A stretch of 64,000 nucleotides of DNA from Sporomusa sp. KB1 (GCF_007830295.1 NZ_VLKC01000002.1:2902200-2966199); one strand, 5' to 3'; counted from the stretch's first letter, positions 34,336-44,362 are shown. The notes: generated by a model from the letters alone, not told the origin. Program-made: numbers and translations.

Positions 34336-35193
34336 ATGATAGAACATGTAGTCAACAATTTTCGCAAAGTGTACAGAAAAAAAGTGCAGGTTACTTCAAA
34401 TACCGGACTCAGTTGCAAAATACCCTTCGAGCCGTTAGTAACAGTATTAGAAAAGATCTTTGGTATTGTGCTTGTATTGCTGGTATGGGAGCTGATGCCG
34501 CGACTAGAGTTAATTGATCCGTTTCTTTTGCCGCCGTTTAGTGATGTAATACAAAGTTTATTTACTTTGGTGAGTACCGGCGAAATTTTTAAACATTTTT
34601 CAATTAGTATCAGCCGTTCTGTTACTGGTTTTTTTATCGGTATCGGGATAGCAATACCTTTGGGAGTTTTTATGGGCTGGTATGACAAACTGGAGGAAGT
34701 GGTAGATCCTTTAGTGCAGGCTTGCCGTAATTCTTCTGTGTTGGCTCTATACCCGGTATTCTTACTACTCTTTGGCATCGGTGAGGTTTCTAAAATGGCG
34801 ATTATCATCTGGGGAACTATTTGGCCAGCACTGCTGAATACCATTTCCGGCGTGAAGAATACCGATCCACTGCTCATAAAGGCAGCCCGTTCTATGGGGG
34901 TATCCAAGTTGACACTGCTGTATAAGGTGATTGCACCAGCAGCGCTGCCCTCAATATTAACAGGTGTCAGACTGAGCGCGGCCAGTTCAATTCTAGTATT
35001 GGTAGCTGCTGAGATGATCGGTGCTAATGCTGGCCTGGGATTCATGATTTTTTACTTTGAAGAACGGTATGCGGTACCAGAAATGTATGCTGGCATCATT
35101 ACCATGTCACTCCTTGGGGTTACCGTCAATTATCTGCTTGTTGCCCTGGAAAAACGCCTGACCGGTTGGAAAGAAAAGATAGTTAATGAATAG
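34336..35193 (+). CDS. SsuC/TauC-type ABC transporter permease
   Basis: Permease of 285 residues with an extended hydrophilic N-terminus of about 35 residues before the first membrane segment. The signature is WELMPRLELIDPFLLPPFSDV and the EAA loop LIKAARSMGVSKLTLLYKVIAP. It is closest to 11359 and 38143. It heads the run containing NifDK-like pair 3, 18 bp before its NifD-like gene, so this enzyme's substrate may enter through it. Confidence 0.88.
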   Translation: MIEHVVNNFRKVYRKKVQVTSNTGLSCKIPFEPLVTVLEKIFGIVLVLLVWELMPRLELIDPFLLPPFSDVIQSLFTLVSTGEIFKHFSISISRSVTGFFIGIGIAIPLGVFMGWYDKLEEVVDPLVQACRNSSVLALYPVFLLLFGIGEVSKMAIIIWGTIWPALLNTISGVKNTDPLLIKAARSMGVSKLTLLYKVIAPAALPSILTGVRLSAASSILVLVAAEMIGANAGLGFMIFYFEERYAVPEMYAGIITMSLLGVTVNYLLVALEKRLTGWKEKIVNE

Positions 35194-35211
35194 TAAAAGG
35201 AGGTACCAATA

Positions 35212-36771
35212 ATGAGCTTATTAGAAGACAAAGTAGTACCAGGCCGGGAAAGCAGGCTGGAAGCCTGCATTGCTTATGGCGGTACAGCTTGCAGTTTAAA
35301 GGGTGAAAATAAAGGCTGCCTGAAAAACCAGGAGCGGGCCTTCTCGCAATCAGGACTGTGTCAATTGCTGCCAACAATGGGTATGCTGCTGACGTTGCCT
35401 GATACGGCAGTTGTTGTTCATGGTGCTATCGGCTGCGCGGCAAATGGTATCAGCACAGTCATTGGCATTCGGCTGCGAAATGTACAAAAAGGCAATCCCA
35501 ATGCCAAAGAGGGAATATGGGTATCCACCAATTTGACCGAAAGTGATGTTGTTCATGGCGGCGAGGAAAAATTGGAGCAGACCATCCTGGAAACCTATGA
35601 ACGCTATTCTCCCAAATCGATTGTGGTGTTTCAGACCTGCACGCCTTCGATTATCGGTGATGATGTGGCCAGTGTAATTGACCGGGTGCGGGATAAATTA
35701 GCTATTCCGGTGCTTGTCGCTTACTGCGAAGGCTTTAAAACCAAGGTTTGGGCAACAGGCTATGATGTCGCCTTTCATGCCATCGTACATGGCTTTATCG
35801 AAAGTGACAAAGAAGGCCGGCCGCCGCGGCGGGAACCTGGCAGTAAGCGCGAACGCCCATTGGTTAATGTGATCAATCTGGCTTCGGTGGGTAAGCCGGA
35901 TGAAGATGAAATCACTAGACTGCTTAATGCTATCGGTATTGATGTTACGATTGGCCCCAACTTTGCCACCCGGGAAACCATCCGCAATATGACCCAGGCT
36001 GATTTGACGATTAGTGTCTGCCCTACTCATGATGACTATTTCATCGATTACCTTCACAAGGAATATGGTGTGCCCTATGTTTTAAAAGATATGCCAATCG
36101 GTCTGGAAAATACCAGAGCCTGGCTTTTAGATATTGCCAGCCATTTTGGATTGGAAAACCAGGCAGAAGCATTCATTGACGCAGAAGAAAAGAAGGTTTT
36201 GCAGGCGGTAGCCAAGTATACGCCGGCCTTGAGCGGCAAAACAGTATTTTTAAGCGCCGGTGAATTCAGGGCGTTGGTAACTGGCGCATTATTTCAGGAA
36301 CTGGGGCTGGAGGTTGTCGGGGTTCGCTCTTATCATCACGATCATTTTGGTGAGGATTATTATGAAAAGCTGGTGAAAAACCAAAACGGTAAAAATTTCA
36401 GCGTCGACATTGCCAATTTTCAGCCCTTTGAGCTTACCAATCTCTTAAATAAACTTAAACCCGATTTGTTTATCGGACATGTAACCGATAATATTTGGGC
36501 GGCTAAACTGGGATTGCCCACAGTAACCATTTTTAGAATCTTTGACAGCTATATTGGTTACCAAGGCTTTTACGCAGTGGCCAAAAAAGCGGCGAGAGTT
36601 CTTAAAAACTTCTCCTTTAACCAGAATTTGGCTAAACATACTAAAAACCCATATAAGTTAAGTTGGTACGAAAAAAATCCATTTACCTTTATTAAGGTTC
36701 AGGAAGCTGCTCTGGCTTCAGAGCAAAATACGACGGAAACGCAAAAGAAAAAAGAGGTGGCCGCACAATGA
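35212..36771 (+). CDS. NifD-like nitrogenase component 1 subunit, pair 3
   Basis: Protein of 519 residues (AAGGAGG upstream), of the subgroup shared with 54655 that has an insertion near residue 25-36 (CSLKGENKGC). P-cluster-type cysteines are C50, C75 (GAIGC) and C143 (QTCTPSIIGDD). The cofactor cysteine is in ISVCPTHDDYFIDYL, where a neighbouring His-Asp-Asp replaces the usual GTLGTY. CEGFKTKVWATGYD shows Trp/Tyr at NifD Gln191/His195, and IGYQG shows Gln at His442. A charged C-terminal tail (SEQNTTETQKKKEV) overlaps the NifK-like start. Confidence 0.88.
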   Translation: MSLLEDKVVPGRESRLEACIAYGGTACSLKGENKGCLKNQERAFSQSGLCQLLPTMGMLLTLPDTAVVVHGAIGCAANGISTVIGIRLRNVQKGNPNAKEGIWVSTNLTESDVVHGGEEKLEQTILETYERYSPKSIVVFQTCTPSIIGDDVASVIDRVRDKLAIPVLVAYCEGFKTKVWATGYDVAFHAIVHGFIESDKEGRPPRREPGSKRERPLVNVINLASVGKPDEDEITRLLNAIGIDVTIGPNFATRETIRNMTQADLTISVCPTHDDYFIDYLHKEYGVPYVLKDMPIGLENTRAWLLDIASHFGLENQAEAFIDAEEKKVLQAVAKYTPALSGKTVFLSAGEFRALVTGALFQELGLEVVGVRSYHHDHFGEDYYEKLVKNQNGKNFSVDIANFQPFELTNLLNKLKPDLFIGHVTDNIWAAKLGLPTVTIFRIFDSYIGYQGFYAVAKKAARVLKNFSFNQNLAKHTKNPYKLSWYEKNPFTFIKVQEAALASEQNTTETQKKKEVAAQ

Positions 36772-38108
36772 GCAGCAACTTTATTGAAAAACCGCGGTAT
36801 CAATGCGCGTTAGGCGGGGCGTTGGTAACAATAAACGCACTCAACCGGGCCGTTGCCATTGTACATTCGGCTCCTGGTTGTGCTTCGGCCGCTGATGGCG
36901 CGGCCAAATCCGGCAGTGGCTATTGGGGAACCAGTTATTGCAATGGGCGGGCTACGCCAAGTACCAATATCTTAGAAAAAGAGGTAATTTTTGGCGGTGA
37001 AAGCCGGCTGGCCGAGCAGATTGAAAGCACCTTGGATATTGTTGATGCCGATCTGTATGCGGTAATTACCGGCTGCATGACAGATATTATCGGGGATGAT
37101 GTTGCTTCTATCGCCGGACGCTTCAAGGCTGAGGGGAAGCCGGTGGTAGTTGCTGAAACCGGCGGTTTTAAAGGCAATTCCGCCAATGGCTATGATTTGA
37201 TTCTGTCAGCATTGATCGCTCAGGTTGTGGAGCATGGTCTGGAGAAGGTTAGCAATCAGATTAACTTGCTGGGCCTTATTCCAGCACAGGATGTATTTTG
37301 GCGGGGAAATCTGCTGGAGTTAAAACGAATACTGGAAGATATAGGCTTGCAGGTAAATACCTTTTTTAGTCCATTTGATGATTTGGCGTCGTTGAAAACC
37401 TCTTCCCAGGCAGCTTTAACTATTGTTTTGTCTGATGTATACGGCTTGGGAGCGGCTCAAGCCTTTGAGGAAATTCACGGCATTCCGTTTGTAACTATAC
37501 CGCTGCCGATCGGACCTACCGCTACCAAAGAGTTTTTGGAGGAGCTTACCAAGCATATTGTGATCGATCAGGCTGCTCTGACAACGGTAGTGGAGCGGGA
37601 AACGGCAGGCTATTATGCTTATTTGCAGCACGTAGCCGAGTTGTACAATGATTTGGATTTGCAGCGTTTTGCCATTGTGGTGGGCGATGCCAATTACAGT
37701 TATGCACTAACACGGTTTATTACCGATGATTTTGGTTGGATTCCCTACTTTGTCGCTGTGACTGATATCCTCGACGATGCCGGTAAGGCCAAGGTAGCTG
37801 AGCGGTTTTCTATATTGCCGCCAGAACTGCGTCCTACGCTGATTTTTGAAACCGATACCAGCCGGATTGCCGCTGCCTTGCGGGCCAAAGTGGCTGACGA
37901 AACAGATGAATATAGTTCGCCCATCAGTCCTGCCTTTGTGCTTGGCAGCACCTGGGACCGGCCATTGGCGCAGGAATTTAAAGCCGGATTTCTTAGTGCA
38001 ACCTATCCAATTACGAACAGGGTAGTAACTGATCAGGCGTATGCGGGCTACCGTGGCGGCCTTAGGTTAGCTACTGATATTTTAAGTACATTAATCAGCA
38101 ATCGGTAA
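36768..38108 (+). CDS. NifK-like nitrogenase component 1 subunit, pair 3
   Basis: Protein of 446 residues coupled to the NifD-like gene by an ATGA overlap. P-cluster-type cysteines are C13 (QCALGG), C38 (SAPGC) and C103 (TGCMTDIIGDD). The extra cysteine is C58 in SYCNG, while the PCTN motif of the other subgroup is PSTN here. It shares this pattern with 53299, so pairs 3 and 4 form one subfamily. Confidence 0.88.
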   Translation: MSSNFIEKPRYQCALGGALVTINALNRAVAIVHSAPGCASAADGAAKSGSGYWGTSYCNGRATPSTNILEKEVIFGGESRLAEQIESTLDIVDADLYAVITGCMTDIIGDDVASIAGRFKAEGKPVVVAETGGFKGNSANGYDLILSALIAQVVEHGLEKVSNQINLLGLIPAQDVFWRGNLLELKRILEDIGLQVNTFFSPFDDLASLKTSSQAALTIVLSDVYGLGAAQAFEEIHGIPFVTIPLPIGPTATKEFLEELTKHIVIDQAALTTVVERETAGYYAYLQHVAELYNDLDLQRFAIVVGDANYSYALTRFITDDFGWIPYFVAVTDILDDAGKAKVAERFSILPPELRPTLIFETDTSRIAAALRAKVADETDEYSSPISPAFVLGSTWDRPLAQEFKAGFLSATYPITNRVVTDQAYAGYRGGLRLATDILSTLISNR

Positions 38109-38142
38109 AAGACACAGCTAGTGATACAAAGGAGGTGAAATC

Positions 38143-38925
38143 GTGTTACATGCCTACTGGGAAAAAAGCGGGAAAGTCCTAAAAAAGGTAATTGCCATTG
38201 GAATTGTTGTTGTGATATGGCAGCTTTTGCCGTCAGCAGGTTTCATTGATTCCCGTAGCTTACCCGCCTTCAGTGAGGTTATCAAAAGCTTGCTGGAGCT
38301 TGTGGTGTCAGGTGCATTGCTTACCCATGCACTGGCAAGTTTTCAACGCTCAGTAGTGGGGTTTCTCGTGGCAGTAATCCTGGCGATTCCCCTGGGAATC
38401 TTTATGGGATGGTTTAAGCGGGTTGAAAGAATTGTCGATCCGTTGATGCAAGTATGCCGGAATACGGCGACACTGGCACTGTACCCGGTATTTATCCTGA
38501 TTTTTGGACTAGGCGAGGTATCTAAAATCGGGATTATATTTTGGGGCTCCATCTGGCCGATTTTGATTAATACCATCGAAGGTGTTAAAACAGTGGACCC
38601 GTTGCTGGTAAAGGCGGCACGCTCGATGGCTATATCCAGACTAAAGTTGTTTACTAATGTTATATTACCGGCAGCTGCGCCGTCCATTCTTACAGGACTT
38701 AGAATTAGCGCTACTCGCTCGCTTATTATTTTGGTGGCTGCAGAAATGCTGGGTGCCAGTGCCGGGTTAGGCTTCTTAATCTTCGATGCCCAGCACAAAT
38801 ATGAGCCGGAAAAAATGTACGCCGGTATTTTAGTATTGATTATTTTGGGGATGTCGCTTAATTATCTGATTGTTAAACTGGAACACTATCTTACCCGCTG
38901 GAAAGGAACGGTCGAAACTGTCTAG
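38143..38925 (+). CDS. SsuC/TauC-type ABC transporter permease
   Basis: Permease of 260 residues from GTG 38143 with AAGGAGGTGA upstream. The signature is WQLLPSAGFIDSRSLPAFSEV and the EAA loop LVKAARSMAISRLKLFTNVILP. It flanks NifDK-like pair 3 on the other side from permease 34336, so the two may form one heterodimer around that enzyme. Confidence 0.87.
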   Translation: MLHAYWEKSGKVLKKVIAIGIVVVIWQLLPSAGFIDSRSLPAFSEVIKSLLELVVSGALLTHALASFQRSVVGFLVAVILAIPLGIFMGWFKRVERIVDPLMQVCRNTATLALYPVFILIFGLGEVSKIGIIFWGSIWPILINTIEGVKTVDPLLVKAARSMAISRLKLFTNVILPAAAPSILTGLRISATRSLIILVAAEMLGASAGLGFLIFDAQHKYEPEKMYAGILVLIILGMSLNYLIVKLEHYLTRWKGTVETV

Positions 38926-38967
38926 GGAAAACTAGCGTGATTATGAAAAAATTGAGGAGTGAACAAA

Positions 38968-39849
38968 ATGAAAAAACTAGTGGATGTTATTGATAAAAGA
39001 GTAATTGGTACTCTTACTAATGATACAGTTCTTGGTGTTGATATTGGATCACGGACAGGTAAGGCAGTGTTATTGACAGACGGCAAGCTGTACACAGCTA
39101 TTACTCCAACCGCAGTATTTACTCAGCAGACTGCTGATAAACTGGTTGACAGACTACTGAAACAAACCGGTTTAGAGCTTTCAGATATTCAGTATATCGT
39201 CGGTACCGGCTATGGCCGGATATCCCTTAATTTTGGCGATATTCCCAATAAAATTGTTACAGAAATCTCCTGCCATGCCATGGGAGCCCATGTACTTAAT
39301 GCCGATGTACGGTCAATTGTAGACATTGGCGGACAAGACTCTAAAGCAATAAGAGTAGACCCGAAAAATGGCAAAGTGGTGGAGTTTATTATGAATGACA
39401 AATGTGCTGCCGGTACCGGGCGGTTTTTGGAAAAGGTAGCACAACTTCTGGATCTAACTACTGAAGAGCTGGGGCAGGAAGCGCTGAATGCGACTAAGCC
39501 TTCCGATATTAGCAGCCAATGCGTTGTATTCGCGGAATCGGAAGTTATTTCACTGAAAGCCAAAGGTGAGAAACGGGCCGATATTGCCGCAGGTATTCAT
39601 ATTGCGACCGCCCGCCGCATCCGTAATCTGTTTAATCGCATTGGTCTGGAGCCAGACTTAGTATTTACTGGTGGGGTATCTAATAATGCCGGAATGAAAA
39701 AGGCTGTTACCGAAGTGTTAGGTCACGCTATCAGTGAAGTCAAACTGGATACCATTTACGCGGGGGCCTTAGGCGGGGCGATTATTGCCCAAAAAAGCCT
39801 GGCAGCAGCCAATGCTGAAAAAGAAGAATTATCTGCGTCGGCAAGTTAG
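38968..39849 (+). CDS. BadF/HgdC-type activating ATPase ([4Fe-4S] reductase)
   Basis: Protein of 293 residues from ATG 38968 (GAGGAG upstream). Actin/Hsp70-fold phosphate loops are GVDIGSRTGKAV (residues 23-34) and DIGGQDSKAI. The cluster cysteines are C146 (MNDKCAAGTG) and C185 (SSQCVVFAESEV), as in HgdC, whose homodimer holds one [4Fe-4S]. Such proteins use ATP hydrolysis to inject electrons into 2-hydroxyacyl-CoA dehydratases or double-cubane proteins, an unrelated counterpart of NifH. It immediately follows a NifDK-like pair and permease. Confidence 0.88.
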   Translation: MKKLVDVIDKRVIGTLTNDTVLGVDIGSRTGKAVLLTDGKLYTAITPTAVFTQQTADKLVDRLLKQTGLELSDIQYIVGTGYGRISLNFGDIPNKIVTEISCHAMGAHVLNADVRSIVDIGGQDSKAIRVDPKNGKVVEFIMNDKCAAGTGRFLEKVAQLLDLTTEELGQEALNATKPSDISSQCVVFAESEVISLKAKGEKRADIAAGIHIATARRIRNLFNRIGLEPDLVFTGGVSNNAGMKKAVTEVLGHAISEVKLDTIYAGALGGAIIAQKSLAAANAEKEELSASAS

Positions 39850-39894
39850 CAAAAAGGTTAGTATACCAAGGCGATCTTCTTGACATTTCATACA

Positions 39895-39951
39895 GTAGCT
39901 GATCAGCTATCAAACTGAAGGCTAGAGTTTTATTACTCGTAGCTTCTGTTG
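39895..39951 (+). promoter_or_regulatory. Leader element L16 (inside operon)
   Basis: AGCTGATCAG-CTATCAAA-CTGAAGGCTAGAG core and a stem GAAGGCTAGAG/CTCGTAGCTTC. The T tract is poor (TGTTG), so termination may be partial. No promoter is evident upstream. Confidence 0.7.
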
Positions 39952-40010
39952 AAAATAGTAGCGATCTACTCTTCTATACACAAAATATTGAAACATATGG
40001 AGGCATTGTA

Positions 40011-41036
40011 ATGAGAACTAAATTCAGAAACACCGGGCAGGCTGTGAGCATTGCTATAATCATGATTTTGGCGCTATCCCTCTTGCTTGCCGGCTGCTCT
40101 AAGAATCAGGAATCTAAAAAGGCGGCTGCTGACACCAATGGGAAACAGTTAGATATCATTCGCGTGCCTGTCACGGCCGATGTAACCCGCCCCGATGTTT
40201 TTATGATTGCCGAAGACTTAGGGTATTTTGCGGAAGAAGGCATTAAGCTGGAATATGTAGGGGTTATACCATCACCTCAATTGGTTGCTTCTGTGGTGGC
40301 AGGAAAAATTGATGTTGGTGCTGCTCATATTAATAGAACCATTGCTGGAATTTCGGCAGGGGCCAAGATCAAAGCCGTAGTTGCCGGCACTGAAACTACC
40401 CAGGAAATTCCCCATATGGTGTATGTAACACTAGATAACAGTCCAATCAAAAATGCTCAGGACATGGTAGGAAAAAAAGTGGGCATTCCGACAATTGGCG
40501 GTTGCAATGAATATACACCGTATGCCTATTTAATGAAAAATGGCGTACAATCCCCCAAAGGCAAGATTGAAGTCATTATTATGCCGGAAGCCAATCTTGA
40601 ACAGGCTTTGCGGCAAGGAGACATTGATGTTGCCGGGTTCCATAAAAATCCTAATTTTTTAATGGCACGCGGTGGCCTGAAAATACTATTTACCGATTAT
40701 GATGTTTTTGGCACAGTTGGTGGTAATACACCATTTTATTTCTCGGAAAAATTCATTAAAGAAAAACCTGATGTGGTTAGGCGTTTTGTAAAAGCAGTGG
40801 CCAAGGCCAATGACTGGGCTGACACGAATCAACAACAGGCTATTGATATTACTGTCAAAAAAGCCAATGTTGATGCCAAATTGTTACGAAACGGCTATTT
40901 TGCCCCCAAGGGAATTATTCAACCGGAAACAGCAACCATATGGATTGATTTGTTGAAAGAGTTTGGCGAAATAAAAAGTGATATAAAACCGGAACAAATT
41001 TTCACTAACGAATTTAACCCGTATAGCAACCTTTAA
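40011..41036 (+). CDS. SsuA/NMT1-type substrate-binding lipoprotein
   Basis: Protein of 341 residues with a lipoprotein signal ending in LLLAGC. Motifs are AEDLGYFAEEGIKLEYVGV, NRTIAGISAGAKIKAVVAGTE and GKKVGIPTIGGCNEYTPYAYL. It belongs to a subgroup with 45741 and 46779 that surrounds the dehydratase-like genes, so these three probably serve that enzyme system. Confidence 0.87.
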   Translation: MRTKFRNTGQAVSIAIIMILALSLLLAGCSKNQESKKAAADTNGKQLDIIRVPVTADVTRPDVFMIAEDLGYFAEEGIKLEYVGVIPSPQLVASVVAGKIDVGAAHINRTIAGISAGAKIKAVVAGTETTQEIPHMVYVTLDNSPIKNAQDMVGKKVGIPTIGGCNEYTPYAYLMKNGVQSPKGKIEVIIMPEANLEQALRQGDIDVAGFHKNPNFLMARGGLKILFTDYDVFGTVGGNTPFYFSEKFIKEKPDVVRRFVKAVAKANDWADTNQQQAIDITVKKANVDAKLLRNGYFAPKGIIQPETATIWIDLLKEFGEIKSDIKPEQIFTNEFNPYSNL

Positions 41037-41073
41037 TGCAATAATTGATATTTGGAAAGTGAGGCATACATGT

Positions 41074-42282
41074 ATGGACATTGAAGATATTCAGAGTCCG
41101 CGGGATTATTTGATATACAGCAAAAATGAGGTACATCCTTACTCACCGGCTATTGGTAAATTACTAGATCTATCAACATCTTATGTATCTGATGCTGAAA
41201 AAGCACATGCAGAAGGGAAAATCAATGCTGTCTGGTCCAGAGCTACTGGCTGGGAGATACCATTGGTTTATGCTTCTGATATAATTCCAGTGGCATATAG
41301 TGAGATGGGGCGGCTAAGTGACATAGAATCAGTCACAATTGCCGAGGATTATTACCAGTTTCCACAAGAAACCTGCTCAATGGTAAAGTGCACTGTTGGG
41401 CAATGGCACAAACGTCGCGGCAGCGGCATCAAAAAAATTATTGGTGCCAGTGTGGCCTGCGAGCCATACAATCTGGCCTGGGAATTAATGAGAAATGAAG
41501 GTTATGATGTTCATTCTATTGATGTTGTTTATCGGGCGCCTGGCGTTAAAGGGGAGCGACTGGAGCAGTTAGTCAAGTTTTTAATTGAGCAAATTCATGA
41601 AACGGCAGAATGGTTGACAGGCAGCCGGGAAATCAATGAAGAAAAATTGAAAATTGAAATTCAAAGAAAGAACCGCTTAATTAGTAAGGTACGCAGAATT
41701 TTGGAATTGCGCATCAAAAATCCCTTTTATATGCGCAGTCTGCCCTCAATTTACTTACTTACCGGATTAAACACTTATTTTGGCAAACCGGTAGAATATG
41801 AAGCCATGCTGGATGAATTAATCAGAGAATTGGAAACAGCGCCTGTTGATGAGCGGGATTTAAATAAAGTGATTCCGCTGGTCTGGGTAGGCAGTGCCGG
41901 ACAGGAATTTGGCATTTATGAAGCCATTGATCAGTCTGGCGGTGCATTACTCGGTTTTCGTGGTTACCCCTTTAATAATTATGATGAGACATTGCCGCCG
42001 GTGGAAGCATTAGCGCGGCATGTGCTCGGGAATCAAGATGCAGGGGCTTCCATTTATGTGCAAAAAGTGATTGAGCAGGAGCTTAAAAAAGTTAAGGCCA
42101 GAGGGCTGGTTTTGTATGGTTATCTTGGCTGCTCATATGGCAGTGTAGCCCGGGAAATGTGGCGGGAGTATTTTCATAAACGGGGTTTCCCAAGTATTAA
42201 CATTGAAGGCACATTTCAGGTTGGGCCACCCACCGGGCAAATCCTAACAAGGATTAGGGCGTTTGTAGAAATGCTGGCCTAG
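41074..42282 (+). CDS. 2-hydroxyacyl-CoA dehydratase/double-cubane superfamily protein A
   Basis: Protein of 402 residues from ATG 41074 (GTGAGG upstream). It has the HgdB/HgdA fold: YSEMGRLSDIESVTIAEDYY, ETCSMVKCTVGQW (C101, C106), ASVACEPYNLAW (C129) and a late GYLGCSYGSVAREMW. It contains only these four cysteines, enough for one [4Fe-4S], but two cubanes would need bridging between subunits. Superfamily members dehydrate 2-hydroxyacyl-CoA, reduce benzoyl-CoA or, as double-cubane protein (DCCP), reduce small molecules such as acetylene. No CoA ligase or transferase is nearby, favouring a non-CoA substrate. Confidence 0.83.
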   Translation: MDIEDIQSPRDYLIYSKNEVHPYSPAIGKLLDLSTSYVSDAEKAHAEGKINAVWSRATGWEIPLVYASDIIPVAYSEMGRLSDIESVTIAEDYYQFPQETCSMVKCTVGQWHKRRGSGIKKIIGASVACEPYNLAWELMRNEGYDVHSIDVVYRAPGVKGERLEQLVKFLIEQIHETAEWLTGSREINEEKLKIEIQRKNRLISKVRRILELRIKNPFYMRSLPSIYLLTGLNTYFGKPVEYEAMLDELIRELETAPVDERDLNKVIPLVWVGSAGQEFGIYEAIDQSGGALLGFRGYPFNNYDETLPPVEALARHVLGNQDAGASIYVQKVIEQELKKVKARGLVLYGYLGCSYGSVAREMWREYFHKRGFPSINIEGTFQVGPPTGQILTRIRAFVEMLA

Positions 42283-42316
42283 GTATGAGGCGAATAAAGC
42301 AAAGGAGCGAAGGAAT

Positions 42317-44362
42317 ATGAAAATAGCAGAAGTAATTGATCAAACACTCATTGAGAATCTTACCGGAGCAACGGTAGTGGGAATAGATATTGGCTCAAGA
42401 ACAGGCAAAGCAGTGTTATTCACAGGTGATGAGCTATATGCCGTACAAACCCCCACCGGGATTGAGATGCAGGAAACCTCAGATGAATTGTTGGCAGAGC
42501 TATTAGAAAAATCCGGTCTGAAACGATCAGACATCAGCTATATCGTAGGCACCGGCTACGGGCGGGTAGCGATGAGCTTTCCCGACATACCGCACCAGAT
42601 TGTGACCGAAATTTCGTGCCACGCAATGGGAGCGCACTACCTGAATGCCGGCATTAAAACCATTATCGACATTGGCGGTCAGGACTCTAAGGGCATAAAA
42701 GTCGATCCGGAAACAGGCAGAGTGGTCGAATTCGTCATGAATGATAAATGCGCGGCCGGTACCGGACGGTTTTTGGAAAAAGTAGCCCAGCTGTTAGATT
42801 TGGATTTAAGCCAACTGGGAGAAGCGGCAGTTAAAGCAGCCAAACCCTCCGAAATCAGCAGCCAGTGCGTAGTATTTGCCGAATCAGAAGTCATCTCACT
42901 GCGGGCAAAAGGAGCTACCCCGGAAGACATCGCCGCCGGAATTCACATGGCTACCGCCCGGCGGGTGCGCAACCTGATAAGCCGTATCGGTCTTGAACCT
43001 GGTCTGGCATTCTCCGGCGGAGTTTCCAACAATGTTGGCATGAAAAAGGCGATCGAAGACCTGCTGGAGCATCCGATCAGTGAATTTAAGCTGGACGCCA
43101 TCTACGCCGGCGCGTTGGGAGCAGCGGTCCATGCACAGAACTATCAGGCAACAGGATATCGCGGCGACCAGGAGGATAACAGCGGTTTCAGCTTGGATTT
43201 AACCGACCTGGAAAACCGGATTGCCAAACAACAAGAATCCATCATCACCGGCGCTGACGGGAAAAAGAAAGTAGGCTATTTGTGCACCTATACGCCGCTG
43301 GAACTTATCAATGCAGCTGGTGTGAACCAACTGCGACTATTCAAAAAAGGCAACACGGAAATTGTTGCCAGCGGTGAGCAAATCACCCAAAGCGTTTTCT
43401 GCGACTTTACCAAGAGCATACTGGGAGCCTTCAAAGAAGGCGACCCCTTATACAAATCGCTGGATAAGGTCTATACCTTCTATACCTGCGACTGCATAAA
43501 GAAAGTAGGGGAAGCCATCGGTGACTTCTTTGCTCCCACCGATATCTATATCCTGCCTCGTTTGCGGCAAAAAGAATCTTCAAGAGATTACTACCGGACA
43601 GAAATCCTGAACTTTAAAGAAGACCTGGAAAGCTTGTCCGGAAATACCGTAACCGAAGAAGCCGTACGGGAACAAATCAAAATTTACAACAAAGTGCGGG
43701 CGGTATTAAAACAGATATCTGACCTACGGAAACGGGAAAACCCGCCAATCAAAGGCAAGGACTTCTTAGACCTCATCAAAGGCTACTACTATCTGCCACC
43801 GGAAGAACTGCTGATTTTGTACCAGGAAATCTATAACACCCTGGCGGCAGTGCCAGACCAAGGGCGCAAACCCATCCGGCTGATGATGGCGGGCGGAGTA
43901 GTGGCTGACGGTGATCGGCGGCTGCTGGAACTGATAGAAGATACCGTGGGAGCACGGGTAGTAATTGAAGACCATTGCACCGGTTCCCGGAATGTAAGCT
44001 TCCAGATTAACGAAGATGGAGACCCCTATCAAGCCTTAGCTGAAGGCTACCTGGACCAATCGCCTTGCACCCGGATGAAACCGCTGCAAGAGCGTGTCAC
44101 TATTTCCGGTGACTTGGCACAGGAATACAAAGTAGACGGGATTTTGTATGTGTACCTCAAATTCTGCCCATGCTACGGACAAATTAAGCACGAATTTTTC
44201 CGGCATTATCAAAAACTGGGGATACCAGTCCTGGAAGTACCGGTAGACTATTCAGCCAGTGACCAGGGGCAGTTGAAAACCAGACTGGAAGCCTTTATTG
44301 AGGTGTTGGGTGAAAGAGGGGGGATTACAAATGCAGATCGAGGAAGTTCAAAGCCAGCGTGA
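42317..44362 (+). CDS. Fused activating ATPase plus HgdB-like domain protein
   Basis: Protein of 681 residues. Residues 1-280 repeat the activator at 38968 almost motif for motif (GIDIGSRTGKAV, C145 in NDKCAAGTG, C184 in SSQCVVFAESEV). From about 305 on it has a second HgdB-like domain: GYLCTYTPLELINAAGVNQL, FYTCDCIKKVG, EDHCTGSRN, LDQSPCTRM and LKFCPCYGQIKHEFF. This makes an electron-activating ATPase and an acceptor domain in one chain. Genes on either side (41074 and 44331) code for paralogous acceptor subunits, and the last 32 bp overlap the start of 44331. Confidence 0.86.
   Translation: MKIAEVIDQTLIENLTGATVVGIDIGSRTGKAVLFTGDELYAVQTPTGIEMQETSDELLAELLEKSGLKRSDISYIVGTGYGRVAMSFPDIPHQIVTEISCHAMGAHYLNAGIKTIIDIGGQDSKGIKVDPETGRVVEFVMNDKCAAGTGRFLEKVAQLLDLDLSQLGEAAVKAAKPSEISSQCVVFAESEVISLRAKGATPEDIAAGIHMATARRVRNLISRIGLEPGLAFSGGVSNNVGMKKAIEDLLEHPISEFKLDAIYAGALGAAVHAQNYQATGYRGDQEDNSGFSLDLTDLENRIAKQQESIITGADGKKKVGYLCTYTPLELINAAGVNQLRLFKKGNTEIVASGEQITQSVFCDFTKSILGAFKEGDPLYKSLDKVYTFYTCDCIKKVGEAIGDFFAPTDIYILPRLRQKESSRDYYRTEILNFKEDLESLSGNTVTEEAVREQIKIYNKVRAVLKQISDLRKRENPPIKGKDFLDLIKGYYYLPPEELLILYQEIYNTLAAVPDQGRKPIRLMMAGGVVADGDRRLLELIEDTVGARVVIEDHCTGSRNVSFQINEDGDPYQALAEGYLDQSPCTRMKPLQERVTISGDLAQEYKVDGILYVYLKFCPCYGQIKHEFFRHYQKLGIPVLEVPVDYSASDQGQLKTRLEAFIEVLGERGGITNADRGSSKPA

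Noticed and set aside
39880..39908. TTGACA before L16 as a promoter
   Set aside because: No -10 box at 16-18 nt; the position would overlap the leader core. L16 is better read as an internal attenuator.
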